Assembly (NCBI RefSeq): GCF_019212185.1
Contig: NZ_CP078138.1
Location: 2,772,501 to 2,836,500 of the forward strand
DNA length: 64,000 nucleotides
Direction of reading: 5' to 3'
Source of the DNA: Pseudomonas fluorescens
Lineage (GTDB): Bacteria > Pseudomonadota > Gammaproteobacteria > Pseudomonadales > Pseudomonadaceae
Part shown: positions 9,824 to 18,469 of the stretch, piece after piece
Numbering within the stretch: position 1 is the stretch's first letter
Layout of the letters: every line of letters begins with the position of its first letter
The notes under the pieces: model-generated
The model's input: only the letters and a program-made list of their open reading frames with translations
The model's database searches: none
What the model was told of the DNA's origin: nothing
Program-made: the position numbers and the translations under genes

Positions 9824-10726
9824 ATGAACTTCGACGGCATTTTTACCCCTGCGATCACGCCACTGACTGCGGATGGGCAGATCGATCACCCGGCCTTCGC
9901 CGAGGTGCTGGAGTACCTGATCGAGTCCAGGGTCCACGGCATCGTCATTGGTGGTTCTACCGGTGAGTATTACGCGCAGACCGCGACCGAGCGCGTCGAG
10001 CTGGCCAAGCGCGCGAAGGATGTGATCAACGGGCGCCTGCCGCTGGTCGTCGGTACTGGCGGTATCCGCACCGAAGACTCTGTGTACTTCGCCGAAAAGG
10101 CCAAGGAGATCGAAGCCGATGCGCTGCTGGTGGGATCGCCGCCTTACGCCTTGCCGACCCAGAAGGAAATCGCCTCTCATGTGCTGGCCGTGGATCAGGC
10201 CGCCGGGCTGCCGATCATGCTCTACAACTATCCGGCACGCATGGGCGTGGCCATGGGCGACGAGTTCTTCGCTGCGGTGGCCCAGTGCAAGAACATCGTC
10301 GCGATCAAGGAAAGCTCGGGGGAGATGAGCCGTCTGCATCGGCTGGCGCATTCCCATCCCCAGATTCAGATCTCCTGCGGTTGGGACGATCAGGCCCTGG
10401 AGTTCTTCGCCTGGGGCGCCCGCAGCTGGGTTTGCGCCGGTTCCAACTTCATCCCGCGTGAACACGTGGCGCTCTACGAAGCCTGCGTGATTGAAAAAGA
10501 CTTCGCCAAGGGGCGTCGCATCATGTCGGCCATGTTGCCGCTGATGGACTTCCTCGAAAGCGGCAAGTTCGTCCAGTCGATCAAACACGGCAGTGAGTTG
10601 AACGGACTGCGCACCGGTGGCGTGCGTGCGCCCTTGCAACCGCTCGAAGCGTCCGAGAAGCAGGCGTTGAAAGAGGTGATCCAGACCCTGAAACAGAACG
10701 TCGGCGCTATCGTCGGGGAGGTTTGA
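9824..10726 (+). CDS. Dihydrodipicolinate synthase-family lyase/deaminase
   Basis: A 300-residue class I (Schiff-base) aldolase fold of the DapA/NAL superfamily. Seen are the GGSTGEYY loop (equivalent of GTTGE), the catalytic tyrosine in YNYPAR, and the Schiff-base lysine in AIKESSG. The pairing with an aldehyde dehydrogenase one base downstream is the arrangement of catabolic members, such as L-pyrroline-4-hydroxy-2-carboxylate deaminase or keto-deoxy-sugar-acid dehydratase with a ketoglutarate semialdehyde dehydrogenase. A biosynthetic DapA is therefore less likely. The substrate is unknown. Confidence 0.88.
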   Translation: MNFDGIFTPAITPLTADGQIDHPAFAEVLEYLIESRVHGIVIGGSTGEYYAQTATERVELAKRAKDVINGRLPLVVGTGGIRTEDSVYFAEKAKEIEADALLVGSPPYALPTQKEIASHVLAVDQAAGLPIMLYNYPARMGVAMGDEFFAAVAQCKNIVAIKESSGEMSRLHRLAHSHPQIQISCGWDDQALEFFAWGARSWVCAGSNFIPREHVALYEACVIEKDFAKGRRIMSAMLPLMDFLESGKFVQSIKHGSELNGLRTGGVRAPLQPLEASEKQALKEVIQTLKQNVGAIVGEV

Positions 10727-10727
10727 A

Positions 10728-12218
10728 ATGGCAGATTTATTGACCAAAGAGGCCTATCGCGACCTGGCCGGCAAGCTCGAGTTTCGCACTCAGGCCTTTA
10801 TCGACGGCCAGTTTCGCGCTGCGCAATCGGGCAACACCTTCACCACGACCAACCCGGCCACCGGTGATGTGCTGGCCGAGATTGCTGCCTGCGATTCGCG
10901 GGATGTCGACGTGGCCGTCGCGGCAGCCAAGGCCGCTTTTGACGACGCGCGCTGGCATGGGCTGGCGCCTGTTGCACGCAAGTCCGTGTTGCTACGGTTC
11001 GCGCAACTGCTGGAAGACAACGCCCATGAACTGGCGGTGCTCGAAAGCCTGGACAGCGGCAAACCCATTCGTGAATGCCAGAACGTCGACGTTCCGGAGA
11101 CCATCCATACGTTGCGCTGGCATGCCGAGCTGATCGACAAGGTTTATGATTCGACTGCGCCGACAGGCTCTGGCGCGGTCACCATGGTCGTGCGCGAGCC
11201 CATCGGCGTAGTCGGCCTGGTCCTGCCATGGAACTTCCCGCTGCTGATGCTCGCCTGGAAAATCGGCCCGTCTCTGGCCGCCGGTTGTTCGATCGTGGTC
11301 AAACCGGCCAAGGAAACCACCTTGAGTACGCTGCGCGTGGTCGAGTTGGCCTATCAGGCGGGAGTCCCGGCGGGCGTGTTCAACGTAGTGCCTGGCGGTG
11401 GCAAGGAGGCGGGCGAACCATTGGGCCGGCACGCGCATGTGTCGATGGTCAGCTTCACCGGCTCGACCGACACCGGGCGGCTGTTTCTCAAATACTCCAG
11501 TGAATCGAACCTCAAGCGCATCGTGCTGGAGTGCGGCGGCAAGAATCCGGCAGTGGTGATGGATGATGTCGAAGACATCAATCAAGTCGCCCAGCACGTG
11601 GTCAACGGTGCCTTCTGGAACATGGGCGAAAACTGCTCGGCGTCGTCGCGCCTGATCGTTCACAAGGATATCAAGGACGCGTTGTTGCAGCGCGTTCAGG
11701 TGCACCTGGCCGATTGGCAAATGGGTGATCCACTCGACCCGCAAAACCGTCTGGGGTCGATGATCAGCAAGGCTCACTTTGAAAAAGTGCGCTCTTACAT
11801 CGAACATGCCAAGCAGGAGAAACTCGAGGTGCTCGCCGGTGGGAACACTGCCGGGGAGATCTTTGTGCAGCCGACCATCGTCGACGGAGTAGGGCGCGAC
11901 AACCGCTTGTTCCAGGAAGAAATCTTCGGCCCGGTGCTGAGCGTGACAACCTTCAGTACCCTGGACGAAGCGATCGAACTGGCCAACGACACCGCCTACG
12001 GCCTCGCCGCGTCGGCCTACACCGGCAACCTGCGCAACGCCTTGAAGCTCTCTCGCGGCATTCGCGCCGGCATCGTCACCGTCAACTGTTTCGGTGAGGG
12101 CGATGCGTCCACGCCGTTCGGCGGGTACAAGGAATCCGGCTTCGGTGGTCGGGACAAGTCCATCTGGGCCCACGACCAATACACCGAGCTGAAGACCATC
12201 TGGATCGACGCATCCTGA
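10728..12218 (+). CDS. NAD(P)-dependent aldehyde dehydrogenase (PuuC/betaine-aldehyde type)
   Basis: A 496-residue ALDH of standard length. The cofactor and active-site elements are in order: LPWNFPLLM, SFTGSTDTGR, the general base in VLECGGKNPAVV, and the catalytic cysteine in NMGENCSASSR. The family resemblance is to PuuC/DhaS and betaine-aldehyde-type enzymes that oxidise aminoaldehydes or semialdehydes. The gene starts one base after the lyase stop codon, so the two are translationally coupled and probably consecutive steps. A hairpin terminator follows at 12243. Confidence 0.92.
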   Translation: MADLLTKEAYRDLAGKLEFRTQAFIDGQFRAAQSGNTFTTTNPATGDVLAEIAACDSRDVDVAVAAAKAAFDDARWHGLAPVARKSVLLRFAQLLEDNAHELAVLESLDSGKPIRECQNVDVPETIHTLRWHAELIDKVYDSTAPTGSGAVTMVVREPIGVVGLVLPWNFPLLMLAWKIGPSLAAGCSIVVKPAKETTLSTLRVVELAYQAGVPAGVFNVVPGGGKEAGEPLGRHAHVSMVSFTGSTDTGRLFLKYSSESNLKRIVLECGGKNPAVVMDDVEDINQVAQHVVNGAFWNMGENCSASSRLIVHKDIKDALLQRVQVHLADWQMGDPLDPQNRLGSMISKAHFEKVRSYIEHAKQEKLEVLAGGNTAGEIFVQPTIVDGVGRDNRLFQEEIFGPVLSVTTFSTLDEAIELANDTAYGLAASAYTGNLRNALKLSRGIRAGIVTVNCFGEGDASTPFGGYKESGFGGRDKSIWAHDQYTELKTIWIDAS

Positions 12219-12242
12219 TAGACATTTGAATGTTGTGATGCA

Positions 12243-12277
12243 AGGATCGCCTCAACCTCATTGGTTGGGGCGATCCT
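12243..12277 (+). terminator. Hairpin terminator-like element after the aldehyde dehydrogenase gene
   Basis: A 15-bp stem pairs 12243-12257 (AGGATCGCCTCAACC) with 12263-12277 (GGTTGGGGCGATCCT); one pair is a G-T wobble and the loop is TCATT. It starts 25 nt after the aldehyde dehydrogenase stop codon and is not followed by a T-run, so its strength as an intrinsic terminator is uncertain. It separates the catabolic genes from the second AraC-type regulator. Confidence 0.65.
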
Positions 12278-12306
12278 CGTGCTGGTTCGAGCGGAGTGGG
12301 TTTTCA

Positions 12307-13320
12307 GTGATAGAACAACGCAATTTTTGCGGAACCATCAAGGGCAAGAATCTCCGCTATCTCAAGGATGACAATCCGGCGCCTGCTTCACGTGCGGCGG
12401 TGGGTTTTATCCTGCTCGATCACTTCTCCCTGCCGTCTTTCACCAACGCACTCGATGCGCTGGTGACCGCCAACCTGTTGCGGGCGGATCTTTACAGCAC
12501 CTGTACCTTTACCCTCGATGGCCAGGAAGTGATAAGCGACCTGGGTATCATCATCCGCCCGGACCACGATCTTGCGACCTATCCGCTGGCGGATTTGAAG
12601 TTGTTGGTCGTCTGCGGTGGCCTGCGCACGCCACTGCGCGCCGATGCGCAGTTGCGCACTTTGTTGAAGAAAGTGGCCGACAAGGGCGTGGCGCTCGCCG
12701 GCCTGTGGAACGGTGCCTGGTTCATCGGGGAAGCGGGTCTGCTGGACGCCTACCGCTGTGCCATTCACCCGGAACATCGGCCAGCGCTGGCGGAGGCTGC
12801 GCAACACAGCCAGGTCACCAGCGAAAGCTTCATGGTCGATCGCGATCGTTACACCGCGGCCAGCCCCGGCGGGGCGTTTCACATGGTGCTGGAATGGATT
12901 GGCCAGGCCCACGGCGCGGGCCTTGTGGAAGGCATCAGCGATATCCTCGCGTTTGAAGCCTCGAAGTATCGACGGCTGAACCCGACGCTGCACGTCAAGA
13001 TGGCGGCGCCGTTGCGCGAGATCGTCAAACTGATGGAGGCGAATCTGGAGGAGCCGCTGGATCTGGGACAAATGTCGAGTCTGGTCAAGCTGTCCCGGCG
13101 GCAGATCGAGCGGCTGTTTCGGTCGCAATTGGGGACGACGCCGTTGCGTTATTACCTCGAACTTCGGGTCACCGAAGCGCGGCGGTTGCTGCAGCATTCC
13201 CGGCTGTCCATCGTCCAGGTCGCGGTGGCGTGCGGGTTCGTCTCGCCGAGCCATTTCAGCAAGTGCTACACGGCTTATTTTGGTAATTCGCCGTCCAGAG
13301 AGGTGCGGTTGGAGTTTTGA
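12307..13320 (+). CDS. GlxA-type AraC regulator with inactive GATase1-like domain (second copy)
   Basis: About 337 residues from a GTG at 12307 preceded by GGAG; the TTG further upstream lies before the terminator hairpin and is disfavoured. The domain order is the same as in the regulator at 5842. The GATase1-like sensor has AGLWNGAW at the nucleophile elbow (no Cys). The C-terminal AraC DNA-binding domain contains LSRRQIERLF and ACGFVSPSHFSKCY. The two regulators share the opening GFILLDHFSL/AFILLDHFSL. They bracket the catabolic genes and may respond to different intermediates of one pathway. Confidence 0.88.
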   Translation: MIEQRNFCGTIKGKNLRYLKDDNPAPASRAAVGFILLDHFSLPSFTNALDALVTANLLRADLYSTCTFTLDGQEVISDLGIIIRPDHDLATYPLADLKLLVVCGGLRTPLRADAQLRTLLKKVADKGVALAGLWNGAWFIGEAGLLDAYRCAIHPEHRPALAEAAQHSQVTSESFMVDRDRYTAASPGGAFHMVLEWIGQAHGAGLVEGISDILAFEASKYRRLNPTLHVKMAAPLREIVKLMEANLEEPLDLGQMSSLVKLSRRQIERLFRSQLGTTPLRYYLELRVTEARRLLQHSRLSIVQVAVACGFVSPSHFSKCYTAYFGNSPSREVRLEF

Positions 13321-13338
13321 CGGAGGTTACCCGGGAAT

Positions 13339-13390
13339 GGGAGCTTGCGATCTGTTGCGGCGATGCGCCGCCCGCAGCAAGCTCGCTCCC
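13339..13390. repeat. REP-like inverted repeat
   Basis: GGGAGCTTGC at 13339-13348 faces GCAAGCTCGCTCCC ending at 13390, with an internal GGCG...CGCC stem. It lies between two convergent genes (AraC regulator and DJ-1 protein) and is of the extragenic palindrome type common in pseudomonads. It could stop transcription from both sides. Confidence 0.6.
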
Positions 13391-13403
13391 TCAGGGGACG
13401 GTG

Positions 13404-13982
13404 CTAAGCGCCGATCCCATGCTCCGCCGCCAACATCGATCTGAACTGCGAAACGCTCTCTGCAGCGAGCCCGGCCGCTTCGAACACCGGACAGGTGAAG
13501 CTGACCGGTGCAGTACCTGGCGCCGTGATGATGCGCTCTGCTGACACGGCTACCGCGCTGCTTTGATAAAGGCCGTGGCCTGCATACCCTTCGGCATGCT
13601 GTTGCAGGAACTCAGCGCTGTTCGAGGTATGGGAAACGGTATCGAGCAGCCCGGCCCGCGCCAATGCCAGGGTCCCGCCGCAGATACCGGCAAGGGTCGC
13701 GCCACTGGCACGACTGGCCTGCAGAAAGTCTCGTAGATCCGGCGCTGCCGGACCCTCCCAGGCAAATCCGCCAACCACCACGACCACCTCCGGTTGCCAA
13801 TCAAGACAGTCCTGCAGACTGCTTTGAACGATGACGGTCAGTCCACCTTGCGAGCACAGCTGCCCGGGTTCGGGGGTGAAAAACCTGAGATCTATCCCGT
13901 AGAAGGGCGCTGCGGTTCCTGCGATGAATGCGTATTCCCAGTCCGCAAAACCGGGGGTCAGTATCAAGCCTATCCGTGCCAT
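13404..13982 (-). CDS. DJ-1/PfpI-family protein
   Basis: A 192-residue single-domain protein of the DJ-1/PfpI superfamily. The nucleophile elbow is intact, LAGICGGTLALA, with the cysteine that the two nearby GATase1-like regulators lack; a preceding VVVVGG strand and Glu near the N-terminus (ADWEYA) fit the family. The ATG at 13982 is chosen; a GTG two codons upstream is also possible, with GGAG before both. The biochemical role (amidase, glyoxalase or chaperone) is not decidable from sequence. Confidence 0.85.
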   Translation of the reverse strand: MARIGLILTPGFADWEYAFIAGTAAPFYGIDLRFFTPEPGQLCSQGGLTVIVQSSLQDCLDWQPEVVVVVGGFAWEGPAAPDLRDFLQASRASGATLAGICGGTLALARAGLLDTVSHTSNSAEFLQQHAEGYAGHGLYQSSAVAVSAERIITAPGTAPVSFTCPVFEAAGLAAESVSQFRSMLAAEHGIGA

Positions 13983-14199
13983 CGTCACAACGCTCCATGA
14001 ATGCCGAGATTACAGAACGGCAGCATACAGAACTCATCCTCCCTTGCCGCGCATGCAGTTTGCAAAGCCCATCAGTCGCGCTCGAAAGCTCAAGTCTGAA
14101 CTAAACTTTCAGGTGCACTGGCGAATGCAGAGTGCGGGCACGGATGTACCAAAAGCGGGAGCAACCAGTCAGACCAAAACAACCTGTGGAGCACTGACC

Positions 14200-15744
14200 A
14201 TGTTGGGCGCGCGCGATCTGCCGGAACACCGTCCGCTGCATTCACCTGCACGCCCTGCATCGATCATCCTCACCCTTGCGGCGCTCGTGCTCAGTCTGTG
14301 CGCTGGCGTGACTCATGCCGCAACTGAGGCCGCACCGCGTGAACAACTGAGCGTTCCGATCGACAGCGCGATGATTCCGTGGACGGGCGATCTCGACGCA
14401 ATGATCGATCGGCAGCTCATTCGCGTGCTGACGGTCTACAGCAAGACTTTTTACTTTGTCGACCGAGGGGTTCAGCGTGGCACGACCTACGATTTTTTTC
14501 GTGTGTTCGAGGAGGATCTGAACAAGCAACTGGCCAAGGACAAGAAGCTCAAACACAAGGCGCTGAAGGTGCGGGTGGTGTTCATTCCCGTCGCCCGCGA
14601 TGAGCTGCTGCCGGCGCTGGTTGCCGGCAAAGGCGACATTGCAGCGTCCAACCTGACTGTGACGGAGCAACGCCAGCAGTTGGTGGATTTTACCTCACCC
14701 CTCTATCGCAACGTCAGTGAAGTGGTGGTCTCCGGGCCCAGCTCGCCGACCGTTTCCAGCGTGGACGACTTGGCGGGGCAGGTGGTGTTCGTTCGAAAAT
14801 CCTCCAGTTACTACCAGAGCCTGATGACCCTCAACCAGCGTTTCGCCGGCGAGAACAAACCGGCGGTCATTCTCAAGGAGGCACCAGAGACCCTGGAGGA
14901 CGAGGACCTGATCGAGATGCTCAACGCCGGGATGATTCCTCTGATTGTCGTGGATAAACACAAGGCGGATTTCTGGAAGAAGGTCTTCCCGCAGATCAAG
15001 GTGCATGACGACGTCGCCGTGCGCACTGGCGGCGAGATTGCCTGGGCCATTCGCAAGGGCAGTCCGCAGTTGCAGGCCGCTGCCAACGTCTTCATTGCCG
15101 GTCACGGCCAAGGGACCACCTTGGGCAACATGATTCTGACCCGTTATTTCAAGAACGAAAAATATGTGAAGGCTTCTGTTTCCGAGGCCGAACGCAAGAA
15201 ATTCAGCGCACTGGTTCAGTACTTCCAGCAGTACGGCGATAAATATGATGTCGACTGGTTATTGATGGCCGCTCAGGGTTATCAGGAGTCGCAACTGAAT
15301 CAGGCCGCCAGGAGCAAGGTGGGGGCCATTGGGGTCATGCAGGTGATGCCCGCCACCGGCAGGGAACTCAATGTCGGCAACATCGCGGAAGTTGAGCCGA
15401 ACATCAATGCCGGGATCAAGTACATGCGCTGGATGATCGACCAGTATTACGGCAATGAACCCATGACCCGCCTGGACAAGGCCTTGTTCGCCTTCGCTTC
15501 CTACAACGCGGGGGCAGGCAGAATTTCCAGACTTCGCAAGGAGGCCGCCAGCCGCGGGCTTGATCCGAACGTGTGGTTCCACAACGTGGAATACATTACT
15601 GCCGAGAGGATCGGTGCAGAGACCGTTACTTACGTCAGTAATATCTACAAGTACTACATCGCCTACCAATTGATCATGCAAGCCCAGGCAGCAAAGGAAG
15701 AGGCCACGCAGACGCTCAAGAACCAGGGCAAAGAGGCACTGTGA
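14200..15744 (+). CDS. MltF-like membrane-bound lytic murein transglycosylase
   Basis: A 514-residue exported protein. Following a signal segment (LTLAALVLSLCAGVTHAAT) it has a type 3 solute-binding-like domain (about residues 60-300; ARDELLPALVAGKGDIAASNL) and a C-terminal SLT domain (about 345-480). The SLT domain has the catalytic glutamate in GYQESQLN, plus GAIGVMQVMPATG and AFASYNAGAGRI. This two-domain plan is that of MltF, which cleaves peptidoglycan glycan strands to 1,6-anhydroMurNAc ends. The start at 14200 is preceded by GTGGAG; upstream in-frame codons lack a signal and are discarded. It stands alone between convergent genes. Confidence 0.9.
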   Translation: MLGARDLPEHRPLHSPARPASIILTLAALVLSLCAGVTHAATEAAPREQLSVPIDSAMIPWTGDLDAMIDRQLIRVLTVYSKTFYFVDRGVQRGTTYDFFRVFEEDLNKQLAKDKKLKHKALKVRVVFIPVARDELLPALVAGKGDIAASNLTVTEQRQQLVDFTSPLYRNVSEVVVSGPSSPTVSSVDDLAGQVVFVRKSSSYYQSLMTLNQRFAGENKPAVILKEAPETLEDEDLIEMLNAGMIPLIVVDKHKADFWKKVFPQIKVHDDVAVRTGGEIAWAIRKGSPQLQAAANVFIAGHGQGTTLGNMILTRYFKNEKYVKASVSEAERKKFSALVQYFQQYGDKYDVDWLLMAAQGYQESQLNQAARSKVGAIGVMQVMPATGRELNVGNIAEVEPNINAGIKYMRWMIDQYYGNEPMTRLDKALFAFASYNAGAGRISRLRKEAASRGLDPNVWFHNVEYITAERIGAETVTYVSNIYKYYIAYQLIMQAQAAKEEATQTLKNQGKEAL

Positions 15745-15766
15745 CCGATCAAGCGCGTTTTGCGCG

Positions 15767-15961
15767 TTATTGAGCTCTGTTCATCCTTGGCTGGATTTGC
15801 ACGCGCGGCACCATCCCGGCCCCGGTCCGATTGGGGCCACCGTTGAGCGCTGGATTGTTCGCAGAGTTGTCCTGGTCCTTGGGGTCGTGGCAGGACGCAC
15901 CGCCAAGACAGATGGCGACGGCGAGTACAGCGAGCGGACTCAGATACGCTGACTTGAACAT
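15767..15961 (-). CDS. Small exported protein of unknown function
   Basis: A 64-residue protein from the ATG at 15961, with GGGAG six bases upstream. An N-terminal hydrophobic stretch (LAVLAVAICLGGASC) looks like a signal peptide, and the cysteine after GGAS could be a weak lipobox. The remainder is polar and rich in Asn, Pro and Gly. It is convergent with the transglycosylase gene, 22 nt away. No family was recognised. Confidence 0.6.
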   Translation of the reverse strand: MFKSAYLSPLAVLAVAICLGGASCHDPKDQDNSANNPALNGGPNRTGAGMVPRVQIQPRMNRAQ

Positions 15962-16101
15962 GGGAATCTCCCGACCAGGGTGCTGACAATTCTTGGTGAA
16001 TCGCGATGTTCGCACTGTAAGCCTAGGTGGTTTCGTTGGTTTATCTATCCGCGTCGATGCCCGGTAGTCGGCACATCCAGCATTGTGCTGACTGAGACAC
16101 T

Positions 16102-16197
16102 GCTATCGCCAGCAGGCTGGCTCCTACAGGGGATTGCGTCGGATGCAGATCTTGTGATCGATCACAAAACCTGTGGGAGCTAGCCTGCTAGCGATGG
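16102..16197. repeat. Inverted pair of REP elements (REPIN-like) in a 308-nt gene-free stretch
   Basis: Two REP units face each other: GCCAGCAGGCTGGCTCCTAC (about 16108-16127) and GTGGGAGCTAGCCTGCTAGC (about 16173-16192). They lie in the stretch 15962-16269 between the divergent-side start of the small exported protein and the 3' end of the alcohol dehydrogenase gene. Nothing else was recognised there. Confidence 0.75.
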
Positions 16198-16269
16198 GGC
16201 CGACACATTCAACAGGGTTTTGCAGTGGCAGCAGATTCTGTGATCGACCACACCCGTTAATAAAACCCG

Positions 16270-17319
16270 CTACCCCCCCAACGTCCCGTTATCAATCACA
16301 AACCGATACTTCACATCCCCCTTGAGCATCCGCTCATACGCTTCATTGATCTGCTCCGCCCGGATCAACTCAATGTCCGAAACGATGCCGTGCTCTGCGC
16401 AGAAATCGAGCATTTCCTGGGTTTGCGGGATGCCGCCGATCATCGAGCCGGCGAGGGTGCGGCGTTTCATGATCAGGTTGAACACGTTGGGCGCGGCGTG
16501 GGGCGAGGCCGGGGCGCCGACCAGGGTCATGGCGCCGTCGCGTTTGAGCAGCACCAGAAAGGCGTCGAGGTCGTGTGGGGCGGCGACGGTGTTGATGATC
16601 AGGTCGAAACTCTTAAGGTGCGCGGCCATCTGCTGCGCATCGCTGGACACCACCACCTCATCGGCCCCCAGGCTTTTCGCGGCCTCGCGCTTGGACTCGG
16701 AGGTGGTGAACGCCACGACATGGGCGCCCAAGGCGTGGGCGAGTTTGATGCCCATGTGACCTAAACCACCGATACCGACCACGCCGACCTTCTTGCCGGG
16801 CCCGGCGTTCCAGTGGCGCAACGGCGACCAGGTGGTGATCCCGGCACACAGCAGCGGAGCCACCGCCGCCAGTTGATCCTCGGCATGGCGGATCCGCAGG
16901 ACGTAGCGCTGATTGACCACGATCGACTGCGAGTAACCGCCGAGGGTCCAGCCGGGCGCATCCGCCGTCGGAAAGTTGTAGGTGCCGATCATGCCGTCGC
17001 AATAGTTCTCCAGACCGGCGTCGCACTCTTCGCAATGCTTGCAACTGTCGACTATGCAGCCGACACCCACCAGGTCACCCGGTGCAAAAGCGCTGACATG
17101 GGCGCCGGTGGCGGTCACACGGCCGACGATTTCGTGGCCGGGTACACAGGGAAACTGCGTGCCCTCCCATTCGGCGCGCACCTGGTGCAGGTCGGAGTGA
17201 CAGATACCGCAGTAAGCGATCTCGATCTGCACATCGTCGACGCCGGGGGCACGGCGGGTGATGCGCAGGGGTTCGAGGGGTTTATCCGCCGCGTGGGCGC
17301 CATAAGCGAAGACTTGCAT
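16270..17319 (-). CDS. Zinc-dependent NAD(P)-alcohol dehydrogenase (YahK/CAD type)
   Basis: A 349-residue medium-chain dehydrogenase. Catalytic zinc ligands are visible in YCGICHSDLH and GHEIVG; the structural zinc site has four cysteines in CKHCEECDAGLENYC. The Rossmann motif is GIGGLGHMG. The overall pattern is that of the YahK/cinnamyl-alcohol-dehydrogenase group, mostly NADPH-dependent aldehyde reductases. The ATG at 17319 follows AGGAGAG. It is divergent from an AraC regulator 160 nt away, which probably controls it. Confidence 0.92.
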   Translation of the reverse strand: MQVFAYGAHAADKPLEPLRITRRAPGVDDVQIEIAYCGICHSDLHQVRAEWEGTQFPCVPGHEIVGRVTATGAHVSAFAPGDLVGVGCIVDSCKHCEECDAGLENYCDGMIGTYNFPTADAPGWTLGGYSQSIVVNQRYVLRIRHAEDQLAAVAPLLCAGITTWSPLRHWNAGPGKKVGVVGIGGLGHMGIKLAHALGAHVVAFTTSESKREAAKSLGADEVVVSSDAQQMAAHLKSFDLIINTVAAPHDLDAFLVLLKRDGAMTLVGAPASPHAAPNVFNLIMKRRTLAGSMIGGIPQTQEMLDFCAEHGIVSDIELIRAEQINEAYERMLKGDVKYRFVIDNGTLGG

Positions 17320-17479
17320 AGGGGCTCTCCTGTAACAGTTCGACACATTCTCGGGGTCAAGTGGCGCCGGTCCTAGTGCAATCCGCTTGAATCCTTGCCT
17401 ATTCCTATGGACATAAAGGGCAGCGGATAGGAAACGCCGCGACCGCGAGCTAGAGTCCGTTCAACAGGAGCAAGCCGCC

Positions 17480-18388
17480 ATGATCCACAGCCAACGTCGC
17501 CAGGAATCGCCCCTGGCACTGAACATCGACCCGCGCGTGAGCGTGCCGGGTGACTTCGCCACGGCGATCCCCGGGCTGTCGCTGTTTCGCCGCGACCAGC
17601 CAGCGCCACCCGTGGTGTGCATGATCGAGCCGAGCGTGATACTGGTGGGGCGTGGGGAGAAACGTCTGTGGATCGGCGGCGAAGGCCACAGCTACGATTG
17701 TTCGCGGTTTCTGGTGACCTCGCTGGACCTGCCGGCCAACTCCGAAGTGCTGGTCGCCAGCCCCGAGCAGCCCTGTGTCGGCCTGGTGCTGAAGCTGGAT
17801 GTCAGCATGCTCGCCGAAGTGATTGCCAAGGGCAGGCAGCAGGCTACGCGCGCTCGGCCCACGGCCACCAGTGTCGGCATCGGCCAGTTGGCGCCCTCGC
17901 TGGAAGGCGCACTGGATCGTCTGTTGAGCTTGCTCGACGAACCCGAAGCCATCGAGGTCCTCGCGCCACTGATCTTGCGGGAAATCCATTATCGGTTGCT
18001 CAACAGTAACCAGGGGCCGCGGCTGCGCCAGATCACCGCGGTCGATGGCCAGGGCTATCGCATCGCCAAGGCGATCGACTGGCTCAAGATCAATTACGCC
18101 GAGGGCTTGCGCATCGATGAGCTGGCGGCCCGGGTGCAGATGAGTACGCCGACCTTTCACCATCATTTCCGCCAACTGACCGCCATGAGCCCGTTGCAGT
18201 ATCAGAAATGGTTGCGCCTGAACGAGGCGCGGCGGCTGATGCTGGTGGACCATCTGGACGTTTCGCGGGCGGCGTTTGCCGTTGGCTACGAGAGCCCGTC
18301 GCAGTTCAGCCGCGAATACGGTCGCCTGTTCGGCACGGCACCCAGTCGCGACATGGCGCAACTGCGCGGCCAACCGCTCGAGGCCTGA
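17480..18388 (+). CDS. AraC-family transcriptional regulator (AraC_N type)
   Basis: A 302-residue regulator: an N-terminal AraC_N-type cupin-like domain (CMIEPSVILVGRGEKRLWIG, then VTSLDLPANSEV) and a C-terminal double HTH (about residues 200-295; VQMSTPTFHHHFRQLT and AVGYESPSQFSREY). Members of this subgroup usually activate a neighbouring oxidoreductase gene in response to aldehydes or alcohols. Here the zinc dehydrogenase is divergent, and iorA begins 81 nt downstream on the same strand. Confidence 0.9.
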   Translation: MIHSQRRQESPLALNIDPRVSVPGDFATAIPGLSLFRRDQPAPPVVCMIEPSVILVGRGEKRLWIGGEGHSYDCSRFLVTSLDLPANSEVLVASPEQPCVGLVLKLDVSMLAEVIAKGRQQATRARPTATSVGIGQLAPSLEGALDRLLSLLDEPEAIEVLAPLILREIHYRLLNSNQGPRLRQITAVDGQGYRIAKAIDWLKINYAEGLRIDELAARVQMSTPTFHHHFRQLTAMSPLQYQKWLRLNEARRLMLVDHLDVSRAAFAVGYESPSQFSREYGRLFGTAPSRDMAQLRGQPLEA

Positions 18389-18469
18389 GCGAACCACCTG
18401 AATTTCAACCAGTGACTGGCCTCGCTGCCCATCACAATGCCCTTCAACCGATGATCACGCGGGTGAGCC

